Below, piece after piece: positions 25,491 through 35,189 of a stretch of 64,000 nt of DNA. Under the pieces are notes generated by a model. That model worked only from the letters and a program-made list of their open reading frames with translations, was not told the origin of the DNA and searched no databases. This DNA is from an uncultured Clostridia bacterium (lineage in GTDB: Bacteria; Bacillota; Clostridia; UMGS1810). The stretch is taken from contig CAKSFP010000001.1 in the NCBI GenBank assembly GCA_934454585.1, forward strand, positions 62,001-126,000, read 5' to 3'. The position numbers and the translations under genes were made by a program. Numbering within the stretch: the first letter of the stretch is position 1; each line of letters starts with the position of its first letter.

Positions 25491-26426
25491 ATGAATATAA
25501 TGTTTATGGGCACACCGGAATTTGCGGTTGAGTCGCTTGAGGCGTTGTATGCTCACGAAGGTTTTTCAGTCACAAGCGTTGTTACGCGTGAGGACAAGCC
25601 GCGCGGCAGAGGCCACAAGATGACCCACACGGCTGTTTATGACTGCGCCGATTCTCACGGCACCAAGATATATCAGCCGAAAAACTTAAAAAAAGAGAAT
25701 TTTGAAGAAATACTTCTTGCCGAAAAGCCGGATTTGATTGCCGTTGTGGCATACGGCAGAATCTTGCCCGAATATGTGCTTGACTTTCCGAAATACGGCT
25801 GTGTGAATGTTCACAGTTCACTCTTGCCAAAATACCGCGGTGCGGCCCCTATGCAACAATGCATAATAAACGGTGAAAAAATCACCGGTGTCACAACAAT
25901 GCTTATGGACAAAGGTCTTGACACCGGCGATATGCTCTTGAAAGAGAGTGTGGAAATAGATGTGAATGACACTTTCGAGACGATCCATGACAAACTTGCA
26001 CCGATTGGTGCAAAGTTGCTTGTGTCAACAATCGAACAGCTCTCTAACGGCACTGCGGTCCGCGAGCAGCAGGATGAATCACTCATGACATATGCACCGA
26101 TGATTGACAAAACAACAGCTCACATAAATTGGACAAAAAATGCCGATGACATCCGCAATCTCATAAGGGGTCTGTATCCGTTTCCGTGCGCATATGCCGT
26201 ATGCAACGGAAAAATAATGAAAATCGAGTCTGCGCATATCACAATTGACAATTCAGACGCACAGTGCGGGACGGTAGCAGCGGTTGACGAAAAAAATTTC
26301 ACGGTTAAATGCGGCAACGGGACTGCTCTTGTAATTGACAGACTGCGCCCCGAGGGAAAAAAGTCTATGAATACAGAGGATTTTTTGCGCGGCAATTCAA
26401 TTGAGCGCGGCACATTGCTTTCATAA
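25491..26426 (+). CDS. fmt: Methionyl-tRNA formyltransferase
   Basis: A 311-residue enzyme that formylates initiator Met-tRNA with 10-formyl-THF. It opens IMFMGTPEFAVESLEAL; VNVHSSLLPKYRGAAPMQQ carries the catalytic Asn-His pair, and VTTMLMDKGLDTGDML follows. The C-terminal OB-like domain starts near residue 205. AAAGGATGAT lies ahead of ATG 25491. It is functionally paired with def just upstream. Confidence 0.97.
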   Translation: MNIMFMGTPEFAVESLEALYAHEGFSVTSVVTREDKPRGRGHKMTHTAVYDCADSHGTKIYQPKNLKKENFEEILLAEKPDLIAVVAYGRILPEYVLDFPKYGCVNVHSSLLPKYRGAAPMQQCIINGEKITGVTTMLMDKGLDTGDMLLKESVEIDVNDTFETIHDKLAPIGAKLLVSTIEQLSNGTAVREQQDESLMTYAPMIDKTTAHINWTKNADDIRNLIRGLYPFPCAYAVCNGKIMKIESAHITIDNSDAQCGTVAAVDEKNFTVKCGNGTALVIDRLRPEGKKSMNTEDFLRGNSIERGTLLS

Positions 26427-26456
26427 ACCGTCTTGACGATAGGAGAGAATTATTTT

Positions 26457-27143
26457 ATGTACTATATGGATTCATACTACATGATTTTGGTGTTGCCTTG
26501 CATTTTGCTTGCGGCATATGCTCAGGCAAAAGTCAGCTCTGTTTTTTCAAAATACTCGTCCGTTATGTCAGCGAGGGGGTTTACCGGCGCACAGGTTGCG
26601 AGAAAGATTCTTGACCTCAACGGACTTCACCATGTCACTGTTGAACGCATCGGCGGCACACTGACCGATCATTACGACCCGATGAAGAAAGTTGTGCGGC
26701 TGTCAGATCCGGTTTATTCGTCCACATCTGTCGCGGCGCTCGGCGTTGCGGCTCACGAGACGGGACACGCGATTCAGCACAGCACGGCTTATTTTCCGCT
26801 CAAGATCCGAACTGCTATTTTCCCGGTTGTCAGCTTTTCGTCAAAGTTCGCTTTGCCGCTGGCTGCTCTGGGTTTGATCTTCAGGATGGATCCTCTGCTC
26901 AATTTCGGCATAGTCCTCTTTGCGGCAGTGGTTTTGTTTCAGGTGATTACTCTGCCTGTTGAGTTTAATGCGAGCTTGCGTGCACTCAATATACTCTCCG
27001 ACACGGGTATAATGTCTGACGGCGAGATAACCGGCACAAAAAAAGTGCTCAAAGCTGCGGCGATGACCTATCTTGCGTCTGCGCTCACTTCCGCAATGAG
27101 TTTGCTCAGACTCATCCTCATCTCCCGCGATAGGAGAAGATAA
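26457..27143 (+). CDS. Membrane zinc metallopeptidase, YugP family
   Basis: A 228-residue membrane protein. The HExxH motif is in AAHETGHAIQH near residue 105, within a DHYDPMKKVVRLSD...VAALGVAAHE context typical of YugP (COG2738, neutral zinc metallopeptidase). There is one N-terminal helix and two or three helices after the active site. Substrates are unknown. AGGAGAG before ATG 26457 sets the start; the frame is open to 26433. It is inserted between fmt and rsmB, a common arrangement in Clostridia. Confidence 0.88.
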   Translation: MYYMDSYYMILVLPCILLAAYAQAKVSSVFSKYSSVMSARGFTGAQVARKILDLNGLHHVTVERIGGTLTDHYDPMKKVVRLSDPVYSSTSVAALGVAAHETGHAIQHSTAYFPLKIRTAIFPVVSFSSKFALPLAALGLIFRMDPLLNFGIVLFAAVVLFQVITLPVEFNASLRALNILSDTGIMSDGEITGTKKVLKAAAMTYLASALTSAMSLLRLILISRDRRR

Positions 27144-27146
27144 CCT

Positions 27147-28478
27147 ATGATTCATACAGCGCGAAAAAAATGTGCGGATGTGCTCTACAGTGTATACAAA
27201 AACCAAGCATATCTCAGTGAGGAACTGAAGAAGGTGCGAAAAAACGGTGATTTTTCTTCTGCGGATATGCGTTTTATAAACGAGATAACCACGGGAGTGC
27301 TGAAAAACAAGCTGAGGATAGATTATGTCATCTCATGTTTTTCGTCAATTAAACTTAAGAAAATTTCCGATTACATTCTGTGCATACTTGAGATCGGTGT
27401 ATATCAGATAATGCTTATGGACAAAGTTCCGACTTCGGCGGCGGTAAACGAGTGTGTCAACCTCACCAAGGCAAAAGGGCTGCGCCGCAGTTCCGGATTT
27501 GTAAATGCAGTGCTGCGAAAAGTATCTCAAAGCGCCGGAGTGATTGAATATCCGTTTGATAAAGCGGAATATATAAGCATTTACTACTCTGTGCCGCGGC
27601 ATTTTGTCGACAGATGGATTGCCGATTACGGTGTTGATTTCACCGAGAATTTGTGTGCGTCTTTTCTTGAGAGGGCGCCGCTTTTGCTCAGGTGCAATCT
27701 CAACAGATGCACGGTTGATGAGCTTGTTCAATCCCTCCGTGATTCCGGTGCGCAGGCTCATGTTTACAAAAACAGCATTTCCCCGATTGACTGCTTTGTA
27801 AGCTGCGGCGGATTAACCTCTCTGACACAGCTTGACGCTTATAAAAAAGGATATTTCTATGTACAGGATTATGCCGCAGGACTCACAGTTGAGGCACTCG
27901 GTCCAAAAGAAGGACAGACGGTTGTCGATGCTTGCGCCGCCCCCGGCGGGAAAACAACCCACATGGCGGAGAAAATGAAAAACCGCGGCAAGATATATGC
28001 ATTTGACATTCATGAACATAAGCTTGATTTAATCAGAGAAAATGCGGCCCGGCTAGGTGCGGACATCATCGAGACGCGCTGTGCCGATTCGTCACAACCC
28101 GACGAATCACTCACAGATACCGCCGATGCCGTGCTTGTTGATGCACCGTGCAGCGGTTTGGGCATACTGCGCCGCAAGCCGGATATAAAGTACTTCCGAA
28201 CCGAATCTGATATTGAATCGCTCGCACAGACGGGATACGGCATACTCGAAAACAGTTCGCGATATGTCAAAAAAGGCGGATTTATCGTTTACAGCACTTG
28301 TACGATTGACGGCAGAGAGAACGGTGCGGTTACGCAAAAATTTCTTGAAAGTCACGGAAATTTTGTCAAAGTGCCTATCGACTGCGTTAATGTCGAAAAC
28401 GGCGGGGATATAACGCTGTTTCCGAATGTGCACGGCTGTGACGGATTTTACATTTGCAAGATGCAGAGGATCGACTGA
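27147..28478 (+). CDS. rsmB: 16S rRNA m5C967 methyltransferase RsmB
   Basis: A 443-residue fusion of a NusB-like RNA-binding domain (about 1-130; QIMLMDKVPTSAAVNECV) and a SAM-dependent m5C methyltransferase. SAM motif I is DACAAPGGKTTHMAEK near residue 258, PCSGLGILRRKPD is near 330, and the catalytic Cys is in VYSTCTIDG near 390. It overlaps rlmN by one base (TGATG). Confidence 0.95.
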   Translation: MIHTARKKCADVLYSVYKNQAYLSEELKKVRKNGDFSSADMRFINEITTGVLKNKLRIDYVISCFSSIKLKKISDYILCILEIGVYQIMLMDKVPTSAAVNECVNLTKAKGLRRSSGFVNAVLRKVSQSAGVIEYPFDKAEYISIYYSVPRHFVDRWIADYGVDFTENLCASFLERAPLLLRCNLNRCTVDELVQSLRDSGAQAHVYKNSISPIDCFVSCGGLTSLTQLDAYKKGYFYVQDYAAGLTVEALGPKEGQTVVDACAAPGGKTTHMAEKMKNRGKIYAFDIHEHKLDLIRENAARLGADIIETRCADSSQPDESLTDTADAVLVDAPCSGLGILRRKPDIKYFRTESDIESLAQTGYGILENSSRYVKKGGFIVYSTCTIDGRENGAVTQKFLESHGNFVKVPIDCVNVENGGDITLFPNVHGCDGFYICKMQRID

Positions 28479-29509
28479 TGATTAATTTGAAAGATTTGAC
28501 TTATGACGAGCTTGTACAATTTATCGAAAACCTCGGCGAGAAAAAATTTCGCTCAAAGCAGATTTTTGTATGGCTCAGCCGCGGTGTGACATCGTTTGAC
28601 GAGATGACCGACATATCAAAGCAACTGCGTGAAAAACTGAGTGCTGTGTCGTACATCAGCGTTGCCAAACCGATAAAAGTGCTTGAATCCAAAATCGACG
28701 GCACAAAAAAATTTCTCTTTGAACTCGGCGACGGCAATGTGGTGGAGAGCGTCGTGATGTACTATAAACACGGGGTCACCATATGCATCTCTTGTCAGGT
28801 TGGCTGTCGCATGGGTTGCAGATTCTGCGCCTCGACAATCGGCGGCAAGGTGAGAGATTTGTCTGCCGGTGAGATTCTCGACCAGGTGATATTTGCTCAA
28901 AAACACATCGGCGAGAGGATATCCAACATCGTCATGATGGGAATCGGTGAACCTATGGATAATTTCGAAAATGTGGTTAAGTTTCTCAAAAATGTCAATG
29001 ATGAAAACGGACTCAACATTGGTTACAGACACATATCGGTATCAACTTGCGGAGTGGTGCCGAAGATTTACGAATTTTCGCACCTTAATATGCCCGTTAC
29101 TCTGTCGATATCCCTCCATGCGGTCAATGACGCTATGCGAAGTTCAATAATGCCGATAAACAATAAATATCACATAGACGAGCTGATTGAGGCTTGTAAA
29201 AAATATATTGAAGAAAATCATAGACGAATCAGTTTCGAATATGCTATAATAAACGGAGTAAACGACTCTGTCGAAAATGCGCGCTCTCTGGCGCGCCTGC
29301 TTGGTGGTATGCTGTGCCATGTAAACCTTATCCCGGTGAACAATGTGGAAGAAAACAGTTTTACAAAGCCTGACAGGTCGAAAATAGAACGATTTGTGAA
29401 CACGCTCGGTGACTGCGGCATAAACGCCACGGTTCGCCGCGAACTGGGAAGTGATATCAGTGCATCCTGCGGTCAGCTCCGGCGTGCTCATGTAAAGGAG
29501 GGACAATAA
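28478..29509 (+). CDS. rlmN: 23S rRNA m2A2503 / tRNA m2A37 methyltransferase RlmN
   Basis: A 343-residue radical SAM methyltransferase. The cluster motif CRMGCRFC (Cx3Cx2C) is near residue 115, MMGIGEPMDNF is near 157, and the C-terminal cysteine needed for the methyl carrier cycle lies in SASCGQL. ATG 28478 overlaps the rsmB stop. Its stop overlaps the prpC start (TAATG), so translation of rsmB, rlmN and prpC is coupled. Confidence 0.96.
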   Translation: MINLKDLTYDELVQFIENLGEKKFRSKQIFVWLSRGVTSFDEMTDISKQLREKLSAVSYISVAKPIKVLESKIDGTKKFLFELGDGNVVESVVMYYKHGVTICISCQVGCRMGCRFCASTIGGKVRDLSAGEILDQVIFAQKHIGERISNIVMMGIGEPMDNFENVVKFLKNVNDENGLNIGYRHISVSTCGVVPKIYEFSHLNMPVTLSISLHAVNDAMRSSIMPINNKYHIDELIEACKKYIEENHRRISFEYAIINGVNDSVENARSLARLLGGMLCHVNLIPVNNVEENSFTKPDRSKIERFVNTLGDCGINATVRRELGSDISASCGQLRRAHVKEGQ

Positions 29510-30249
29510 TGATTATTGCTCACGGAACAGACATTGGAAATGTGCGCGCTGTTAATGAGGATTCACACTGCGCAAAAGTCATCTCTGATAACTGTGCCTT
29601 TGCGGTTGTGGCAGACGGTATGGGAGGTCATCGCGGCGGCAGAACTGCAAGTTCAAGCGCCGTGGATATTATATCGGAATACATATCCGCCCGGCTCACC
29701 GCGGGTTCCGATGCGGATTCTGTAAAGACAATTCTTTCTGATGCCATTAAGACAGCAAACGAGAAAATCTACATCCGCTCTCTCAGTGAAGATGAACTTT
29801 CGGGAATGGGCACGACCATTGCCGCCGTTATCTGCTCGGGAGACAGAGCTTATGCCGCAAATGTCGGAGATAGCAGGATATATGCCGTTGACGGAACAAT
29901 CAGACAGATATCGCGCGATCATTCTTATGTACAGGACTTGCTTGAAAAAGGGCTGATAACCACCGCCGAGGCAAACAAACACCCCAATAAGAACATAATC
30001 ACACGCGCCGTCGGCACAGAAATGACCGTGGATATAGACTTGTTTGACTTCCCGATTCGCAGCGACACAAAAATTCTGCTGTGCACGGACGGACTTTCAA
30101 ATTTTGTGCCGGACGCACTCATAGAACAGACTCTGAATGAAAATGAACCGCAGAGGGCAAACGAACTGCTGATTGCCCTTGCCAATAATAACGGAGGAAA
30201 AGACAACATTACCGTTGTAAACATGGATTTTAACGAGGTGACAAAATGA
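29509..30249 (+). CDS. prpC: PP2C-type Ser/Thr phosphatase PrpC
   Basis: A 246-residue PPM/PP2C phosphatase that reverses PrkC phosphorylation. Metal motifs: NEDSHCAK near residue 15, VADGMGGHRGG near 35, GTTIAAV near 100, and CTDGLSN near 192, with a late GGKDNITVV. It overlaps prkC by ATGA. The adjacent phosphatase and kinase genes are the usual Bacillota arrangement and ensure balanced levels. Confidence 0.96.
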   Translation: MIIAHGTDIGNVRAVNEDSHCAKVISDNCAFAVVADGMGGHRGGRTASSSAVDIISEYISARLTAGSDADSVKTILSDAIKTANEKIYIRSLSEDELSGMGTTIAAVICSGDRAYAANVGDSRIYAVDGTIRQISRDHSYVQDLLEKGLITTAEANKHPNKNIITRAVGTEMTVDIDLFDFPIRSDTKILLCTDGLSNFVPDALIEQTLNENEPQRANELLIALANNNGGKDNITVVNMDFNEVTK

Positions 30250-32228
30250 TAGGATTGATTTTAGGAAACAGATATGAAATTATAGAAGAAATAGGCAAGG
30301 GCGGCATGGCTCATGTGTACAAGGCGCACTGCAATCTGCTCAACAGAATGGTTGCGATTAAGGTGCTCCGCCAGGATCTCGAGGAGGACAGCGATTTTCT
30401 GCGCAGATTTAACACCGAGGCACAGGCGGCTGCAAGCCTCGTACACCCCAATATCGTTTCTATATTTGATTTCGGATATGATCAGGGTTATCATTACATC
30501 GTTATGGAATACATCGAGGGCATATCCCTTAAACAATATATTCAGGAAAAAGCACCTCTTGATATGCAGGATGCTCTCAGTATTGCATATCAGATTTGCG
30601 ATGCTCTCTCTGCCGCACACGAGAAAAACATCGTGCACCGCGATATTAAGCCGCACAACATCATGATAACAAACGATCACCGTGTGAAAGTGACAGACTT
30701 CGGTATTGCGAGGGCAACCACGGGTTCGACAATGACGGCTGACACGAATATTCTCGGCTCTGTTCACTATATATCGCCCGAACAGGCAAGGGGCGGTCAT
30801 GTTGACGGTAAGTCAGACCTTTATTCGCTCGGCATTGTCGTGTACGAAATGCTCACCGGCAGACTTCCGTTTGAGAGCGATTCTCCGGTTGCGATTGCCA
30901 TGAAACATATTCAGGAGGATCCCGTCAGTCCAAGAGAATATAACCCGGAAATTACGCCGTCTGTTGAAAAATTCATACTCAAAGCAATTTCCAAAAACAT
31001 ATCCGACAGATATCAGAATGCCAATAACATGAAGGACGACATAAAACTCCTGGAGGAAGACCCAAATGCTGAAATCGGCACAGCCATATCTGATATATAT
31101 GATGACACCGACAGCGACCGAACCATGATTATCTCAAAGGACAAGGTGAACGAGACGCTTCGCACCGCTCCTGAGGTTCAGCGAAACACACCTGCCGAAA
31201 AGCACCCGGGTACAACCGCACGAAAGGCAGATAAACCGAAAGAGAGCAAAAAAGTTGTTATTGGCGCAATAGCCACAGCATTTGTGATTGTCGGCTTGCT
31301 GTCGTTGCTTGCGACATACATCATTTATCCCGATGCACCGATATTCTCTGTTTTTTCATCAGATGAGATACTTGTGCCGAGCTTCAAGGACAAGACTCTT
31401 GATGAGGCAAAAAAGCTCGCTGAGGAGAAAAATCTCAAAGTTGAAGTCAAAGACGAGGTTCAGGATGACACCGCAGAGGAAGGCACCATAATCGGTCAGA
31501 CTCCCGGTGAGGGGCGCCATGTAAAGCCCGAATCAACAATCTACCTCACGGTAAGCGTTGGAGCAGAGAAGATTAAAGTCGATGACTTTGCCCTTTCAAA
31601 ATATGATTCGGCAAAAGCGGCGCTAAAGAAAGCCGGATTTAATGTGGAGACAGAGTTTGAAGACAACGACGATGTACCCGAGAATTATGTCATCCGTCAG
31701 AAACCCGACGGTGGCTCTGAGGCGGCAAAAGGCTCTACGGTCACTCTCTATGTAAGCAAAGGTCCGTCTGAGAAGGATGTTGTTGTGCCAAAGTTTGTGG
31801 GCAAGACTCTTGACGAGGCTAAAAAGTCCATAACCGACGCCGGACTTACGCTCGGTGATGTTTCATACGAAAACTCTGTTGTGGACAGCGGACTTGTAAT
31901 AAAACAGAGCGTTGCCGGCGGCGAAACTGTCAGCAACAAGACGAAGATCAATCTTGTGGTGAGCTCGGGCGAGGGCAGCACCGGCAGTAATGATACCAAG
32001 CACGAGGCTACTCCGACCGACAGGACAATAAAATGTACCATCCCGGCAGATAAGGAGACTGTCACCGTAAAAGTTACCGAGGGTGGCAAAACCGTGTATG
32101 AAGGTGCATTTCACCCTCAGGAGAATCCCGAATTCTCACTTAAAGTGTCCGGCACGGGCAAAAAGACTTATGAAGTGTATGCTGACGATACGCTGGTCAA
32201 CACCGCAACAATCAGCTTTACTGAATGA
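30246..32228 (+). CDS. prkC: Membrane Ser/Thr kinase PrkC with PASTA repeats
   Basis: A 660-residue Hanks-type kinase. The cytoplasmic kinase domain (1 to about 270) has GKGGMAHVYKA, VAIKVLR, HRDIKPHNIM and DFGIAR. One transmembrane helix lies near 337-360. Three extracellular PASTA repeats follow (about 367-570, each with a D-x-A-x-K-x-L/I core), then a Thr/Lys-rich link and a C-terminal beta domain. PASTA kinases sense muropeptides or lipid II and control wall growth. No GpsB or division gene lies next to it. Confidence 0.96.
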   Translation: MIGLILGNRYEIIEEIGKGGMAHVYKAHCNLLNRMVAIKVLRQDLEEDSDFLRRFNTEAQAAASLVHPNIVSIFDFGYDQGYHYIVMEYIEGISLKQYIQEKAPLDMQDALSIAYQICDALSAAHEKNIVHRDIKPHNIMITNDHRVKVTDFGIARATTGSTMTADTNILGSVHYISPEQARGGHVDGKSDLYSLGIVVYEMLTGRLPFESDSPVAIAMKHIQEDPVSPREYNPEITPSVEKFILKAISKNISDRYQNANNMKDDIKLLEEDPNAEIGTAISDIYDDTDSDRTMIISKDKVNETLRTAPEVQRNTPAEKHPGTTARKADKPKESKKVVIGAIATAFVIVGLLSLLATYIIYPDAPIFSVFSSDEILVPSFKDKTLDEAKKLAEEKNLKVEVKDEVQDDTAEEGTIIGQTPGEGRHVKPESTIYLTVSVGAEKIKVDDFALSKYDSAKAALKKAGFNVETEFEDNDDVPENYVIRQKPDGGSEAAKGSTVTLYVSKGPSEKDVVVPKFVGKTLDEAKKSITDAGLTLGDVSYENSVVDSGLVIKQSVAGGETVSNKTKINLVVSSGEGSTGSNDTKHEATPTDRTIKCTIPADKETVTVKVTEGGKTVYEGAFHPQENPEFSLKVSGTGKKTYEVYADDTLVNTATISFTE

Positions 32229-32245
32229 TAGCGGAGGGCAGCGAA

Positions 32246-33118
32246 TTGACATCCGGAAAAATATTAAAAGGCATCGGCGGTTTCTATTATGTAAAAACTC
32301 CCGAAGGCGAAATCATCGAATGTAAAGCGAGGGGAAAATTCCGCAATGTCTCGCTGAAACCATATTGCGGTGACAATGTACTGATAGATATCTCCGATGG
32401 CAAGGGCACCGTATCGGAGATACTTCCGCGCGCAAATTTCTTTATCCGTCCTCCTGTTGCAAACATAGACGCCATGATTATCGTCATGTCGTGCGCAAAC
32501 CCCGGGCCGGATTACACCTTTGTGGACAAAATGCTCGCCATATGCTCGGCAAGTGCTGTTGATGCAGTTGTTTGCATGACAAAAACTGATCTTGTCAACA
32601 ATGAGAAAATTGCTGCTTTCGAATCGGTGTACCGCTTGGCAGGCTGTGATGTTTACAAGGTGTGCAACCTTGACGGCGGCGGAGACACTGACAAAATCCG
32701 CACCCTGCTCAACGGCAGAACCACTGCTTTTGCCGGATTCTCCGGCGTAGGCAAGTCCAGTCTGCTAAACAACATTACCGGCGAATATGTTATGCACACA
32801 GGCAGCGTCAGTGAAAGACTCGGCAGGGGAAAACACACCACTCGCCATGTGGAGCTTGTTGACTATAGCGGAGGATATGTTGTGGACACACCGGGTTTCG
32901 GCTCGCTGGAGTTAACAAACATAGAACCCGAAAATCTTAAAAACTGTTTTCCTGAGTTTGCGGCATATGAAGATAAATGCCGATTTGCGGACTGTATGCA
33001 TCTTAGCACAAAGTGGTGCGGAGTGTATGACGCAGTATGTGACGGACTCATTGCGCAGAGCAGATATGATAATTATAAGAGCTTTTATAAGCTACTCAAA
33101 GATAAGAAGGAGTGGTAA
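32246..33118 (+). CDS. rsgA: Ribosome small-subunit GTPase RsgA
   Basis: A 290-residue circularly permuted GTPase for 30S maturation. OB-fold first, then TKTD (G4), P-loop GFSGVGKSSLLN near residue 165, DTPGF (G3), and a C-terminal zinc site CRFADCMHLSTKWC. TTG 32246 lies 7 bases after GCGGAGGG (32231-32238) and gives the family-like start TSGKILKGIGGFYYV. An ATG at 32225 that overlaps the prkC stop has no ribosome site but could allow coupling. Confidence 0.94.
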   Translation: MTSGKILKGIGGFYYVKTPEGEIIECKARGKFRNVSLKPYCGDNVLIDISDGKGTVSEILPRANFFIRPPVANIDAMIIVMSCANPGPDYTFVDKMLAICSASAVDAVVCMTKTDLVNNEKIAAFESVYRLAGCDVYKVCNLDGGGDTDKIRTLLNGRTTAFAGFSGVGKSSLLNNITGEYVMHTGSVSERLGRGKHTTRHVELVDYSGGYVVDTPGFGSLELTNIEPENLKNCFPEFAAYEDKCRFADCMHLSTKWCGVYDAVCDGLIAQSRYDNYKSFYKLLKDKKEW

Positions 33119-33120
33119 AC

Positions 33121-33768
33121 ATGATTACACTTTCACCGTCAATTCTGGCGGCGGATTTCGCCAATCTCGAACACGACCTCAAGGCGATAGATAAAGGCGG
33201 CGCGCAGTATGTTCATGTTGATGTGATGGACGGTCATTTTGTACCCAACATCACCTTTGGCCCCGATATGCTCAAATGCATAAGAAAATGCACCGACAGA
33301 GTGCTCGATGTGCATCTTATGATTCAATATCCCGAAAAATTTGCGGTGCCCTTTATTGAGGCAGGAGCAGACATAATTAATGTTCACCTTGAAAGCGATA
33401 TGGAGTTTGAAAACATCTATGATTCGGTAAAGAGCCGCGGCAAAAAGATTGCCATGACTATCAACCCGGAGACAGACTGTGAGCTTATAAAGCCCTATCT
33501 GCCCATGCTCGACATGGCGCTTGTTATGAGTGTTCATCCGGGTTACGGAGGACAAAAGTTCATCGAGTCCAGTCTCGATAAGGTAAGAAAAATCAGAGAA
33601 TGGGCGCCGGAGCTCGACATAGAGATCGACGGCGGAGTGAATCTTTCCAATGTCACCGCCGCAGTCGGCGCCGGGGCAAATGTCATAGTTGCCGGTTCGG
33701 CAATATACGGTGCAGAGAGTGTTGCAGACGCATGCGGAGAATTTTTTGCAAGGGGAAATGCGATTTGA
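33121..33768 (+). CDS. rpe: Ribulose-phosphate 3-epimerase
   Basis: A 215-residue TIM-barrel enzyme of the pentose phosphate pathway. LSPSILAADFANLE is at the N terminus; HVDVMDGHFVPNITFG, DVHLMI, MSVHPGYGGQKF and IDGGV give the metal and phosphate sites. AAGGAGTGG before ATG 33121 sets the start. It overlaps thiN by 4 bases (TTGA). The rsgA-rpe-thiN order matches Bacillus. Confidence 0.96.
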   Translation: MITLSPSILAADFANLEHDLKAIDKGGAQYVHVDVMDGHFVPNITFGPDMLKCIRKCTDRVLDVHLMIQYPEKFAVPFIEAGADIINVHLESDMEFENIYDSVKSRGKKIAMTINPETDCELIKPYLPMLDMALVMSVHPGYGGQKFIESSLDKVRKIREWAPELDIEIDGGVNLSNVTAAVGAGANVIVAGSAIYGAESVADACGEFFARGNAI

Positions 33769-34409
33769 AAAGTGCTGTCATCATATCCAACGGCGCAATA
33801 AACGACATTAGCTACACAAAAAAATACATATCCCGTGAGGATTTTGTGATCTGTGCCGACGGTGCGGCGCACCATCTTATGAAAATGGGGATATTCCCCG
33901 ATGTGTGGATAGGTGATTACGACTCGTGTACCATGACAAGGTCTGAATTTTCGCAATTTTCAAAGGAAAGTGAGATAATTCGGCTTAACCCAGTTAAAGA
34001 TGCCACCGACACCGAGGAGGCTTGCGATTATGTCATAAAACGAGGATTTGATTCAGTGACACTGCTCGGAAGCATAGGCACGAGGATGGATCACTCGCTT
34101 GCAAACATATATTTGCTCAAAAAATTTGCCGATGCGAACATAGAAGCGCGTATTGTAAACGAGAACAACATAATACGCCTTGCAAAGGCAGAAAATATCA
34201 TTTCAAAAACGCACGATTTCACATATTTGTCGCTTATTCCGCTTTCCGGCGGACTGCACGATGTGTGCATAAGCGGCATGAAATACACACTGAATCACGC
34301 GGATGTTTCGCAATTTTCATCAATCGGCGTCAGTAATGAAATTACCGAAGATGAGGGAAGAATAACAATAGGTCAGGGCGACGCCCTCATCATACTGTCA
34401 AAGGATTAA
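33765..34409 (+). CDS. thiN: Thiamine pyrophosphokinase
   Basis: A 214-residue kinase that makes thiamine diphosphate from thiamine and ATP. CADGAAHHL near residue 27, DVWIGDYDS near 43, and DATDTEEACDY near 76 are the catalytic motifs; SLIPLSGG is near 150. TTG 33765 overlaps the rpe stop and is 7 bases after AAGGGGAA (33750-33757). The frame is open far upstream inside rpe, but that part is out of register with the family. Confidence 0.93.
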   Translation: MKSAVIISNGAINDISYTKKYISREDFVICADGAAHHLMKMGIFPDVWIGDYDSCTMTRSEFSQFSKESEIIRLNPVKDATDTEEACDYVIKRGFDSVTLLGSIGTRMDHSLANIYLLKKFADANIEARIVNENNIIRLAKAENIISKTHDFTYLSLIPLSGGLHDVCISGMKYTLNHADVSQFSSIGVSNEITEDEGRITIGQGDALIILSKD

Positions 34410-34416
34410 AACGACT

Positions 34417-35145
34417 ATGAAAGAAAAAATATATACCATACCTATCAACGATGCTTTTGCAAAAGACTGCGAGTGCGCCATATGCGAATTTGAAATGCAA
34501 GAGGAATTGTCACGCATAGATTACACCGTCGGCGCCAGCATGATGGAACCCGATGAACGCATATTTACAAATCAGCGCGGATTCTGCCGCAGACACTCTT
34601 CAATGCTGCTCAAGTGTGAGAATAAGCTCAGTCTTGCACTTGTTCTCAAAACCCACACTGACAGTCTTGTGTCAACTCTTGATGAAATCTTAATGCTTGT
34701 GCAAAATGACAGTTCAAAAGGCGGGTTATTCGGCTCAAAAAAATCATCGTCGGCAGAGGCTGCCGCATCACTTGCTTTGGGAAGGGCAGAATCTTGCGCG
34801 GTTTGCGAGCGGCTGAATGTGACTATGGATAAGTTTTGCGAGAATATTTTCTATCTTTACGACACCGATGAAGAGTTCAGACAGAAGTTTCTGTCTTCAA
34901 AGGGCTTTTGCTTAAATCACTATGCATTGCTGATGACGAAGGCAAACAAATGCATGAACGGCAAAAGGTTAAAAGATTTTTGCATCGCTCTTACGGAACT
35001 TGAAAAAAGGAATCTTCGCCGTATAAGCGATGATACGGATTGGTTTTCGAAAAAATTTGATTACCGCTATGCAAAAGAGGACTGGAAAAACTCTCGAGAT
35101 GCAGTGCCGAGGGCCGCTGCAAAGGTAACCGAATTTACAGATTAA
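34417..35145 (+). CDS. DUF6062-type protein with two Cys/His modules
   Basis: A 242-residue soluble protein of unknown function, recognised from memory as DUF6062. It shows two copies of one layout: CECAICEFE ... GFCRRHSSMLL in the first half and SCAVCERLN ... GFCLNHYALLM in the second. The pairs C-x2-C and FC-x2-H could bind a metal or cluster, with a variable linker (GGLFGSKKSSSAEAAAS) between. It is 7 bases after thiN and is the last gene before a strong terminator, so it probably belongs to the same transcript. Confidence 0.65.
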   Translation: MKEKIYTIPINDAFAKDCECAICEFEMQEELSRIDYTVGASMMEPDERIFTNQRGFCRRHSSMLLKCENKLSLALVLKTHTDSLVSTLDEILMLVQNDSSKGGLFGSKKSSSAEAAASLALGRAESCAVCERLNVTMDKFCENIFYLYDTDEEFRQKFLSSKGFCLNHYALLMTKANKCMNGKRLKDFCIALTELEKRNLRRISDDTDWFSKKFDYRYAKEDWKNSRDAVPRAAAKVTEFTD

Positions 35146-35149
35146 AAAA

Positions 35150-35189
35150 ACGGCATGTATCACAATTTGAAATACATGCCGTTTTTTTT
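35150..35189. terminator. Strong bidirectional terminator
   Basis: ACGGCATGTAT (35150-35160) pairs perfectly with ATACATGCCGT (35172-35182), flanked by seven A (35144-35150) and eight T (35182-35189). It ends both the forward yloC-thiN-DUF6062 block and the convergent mreB gene. Confidence 0.9.
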
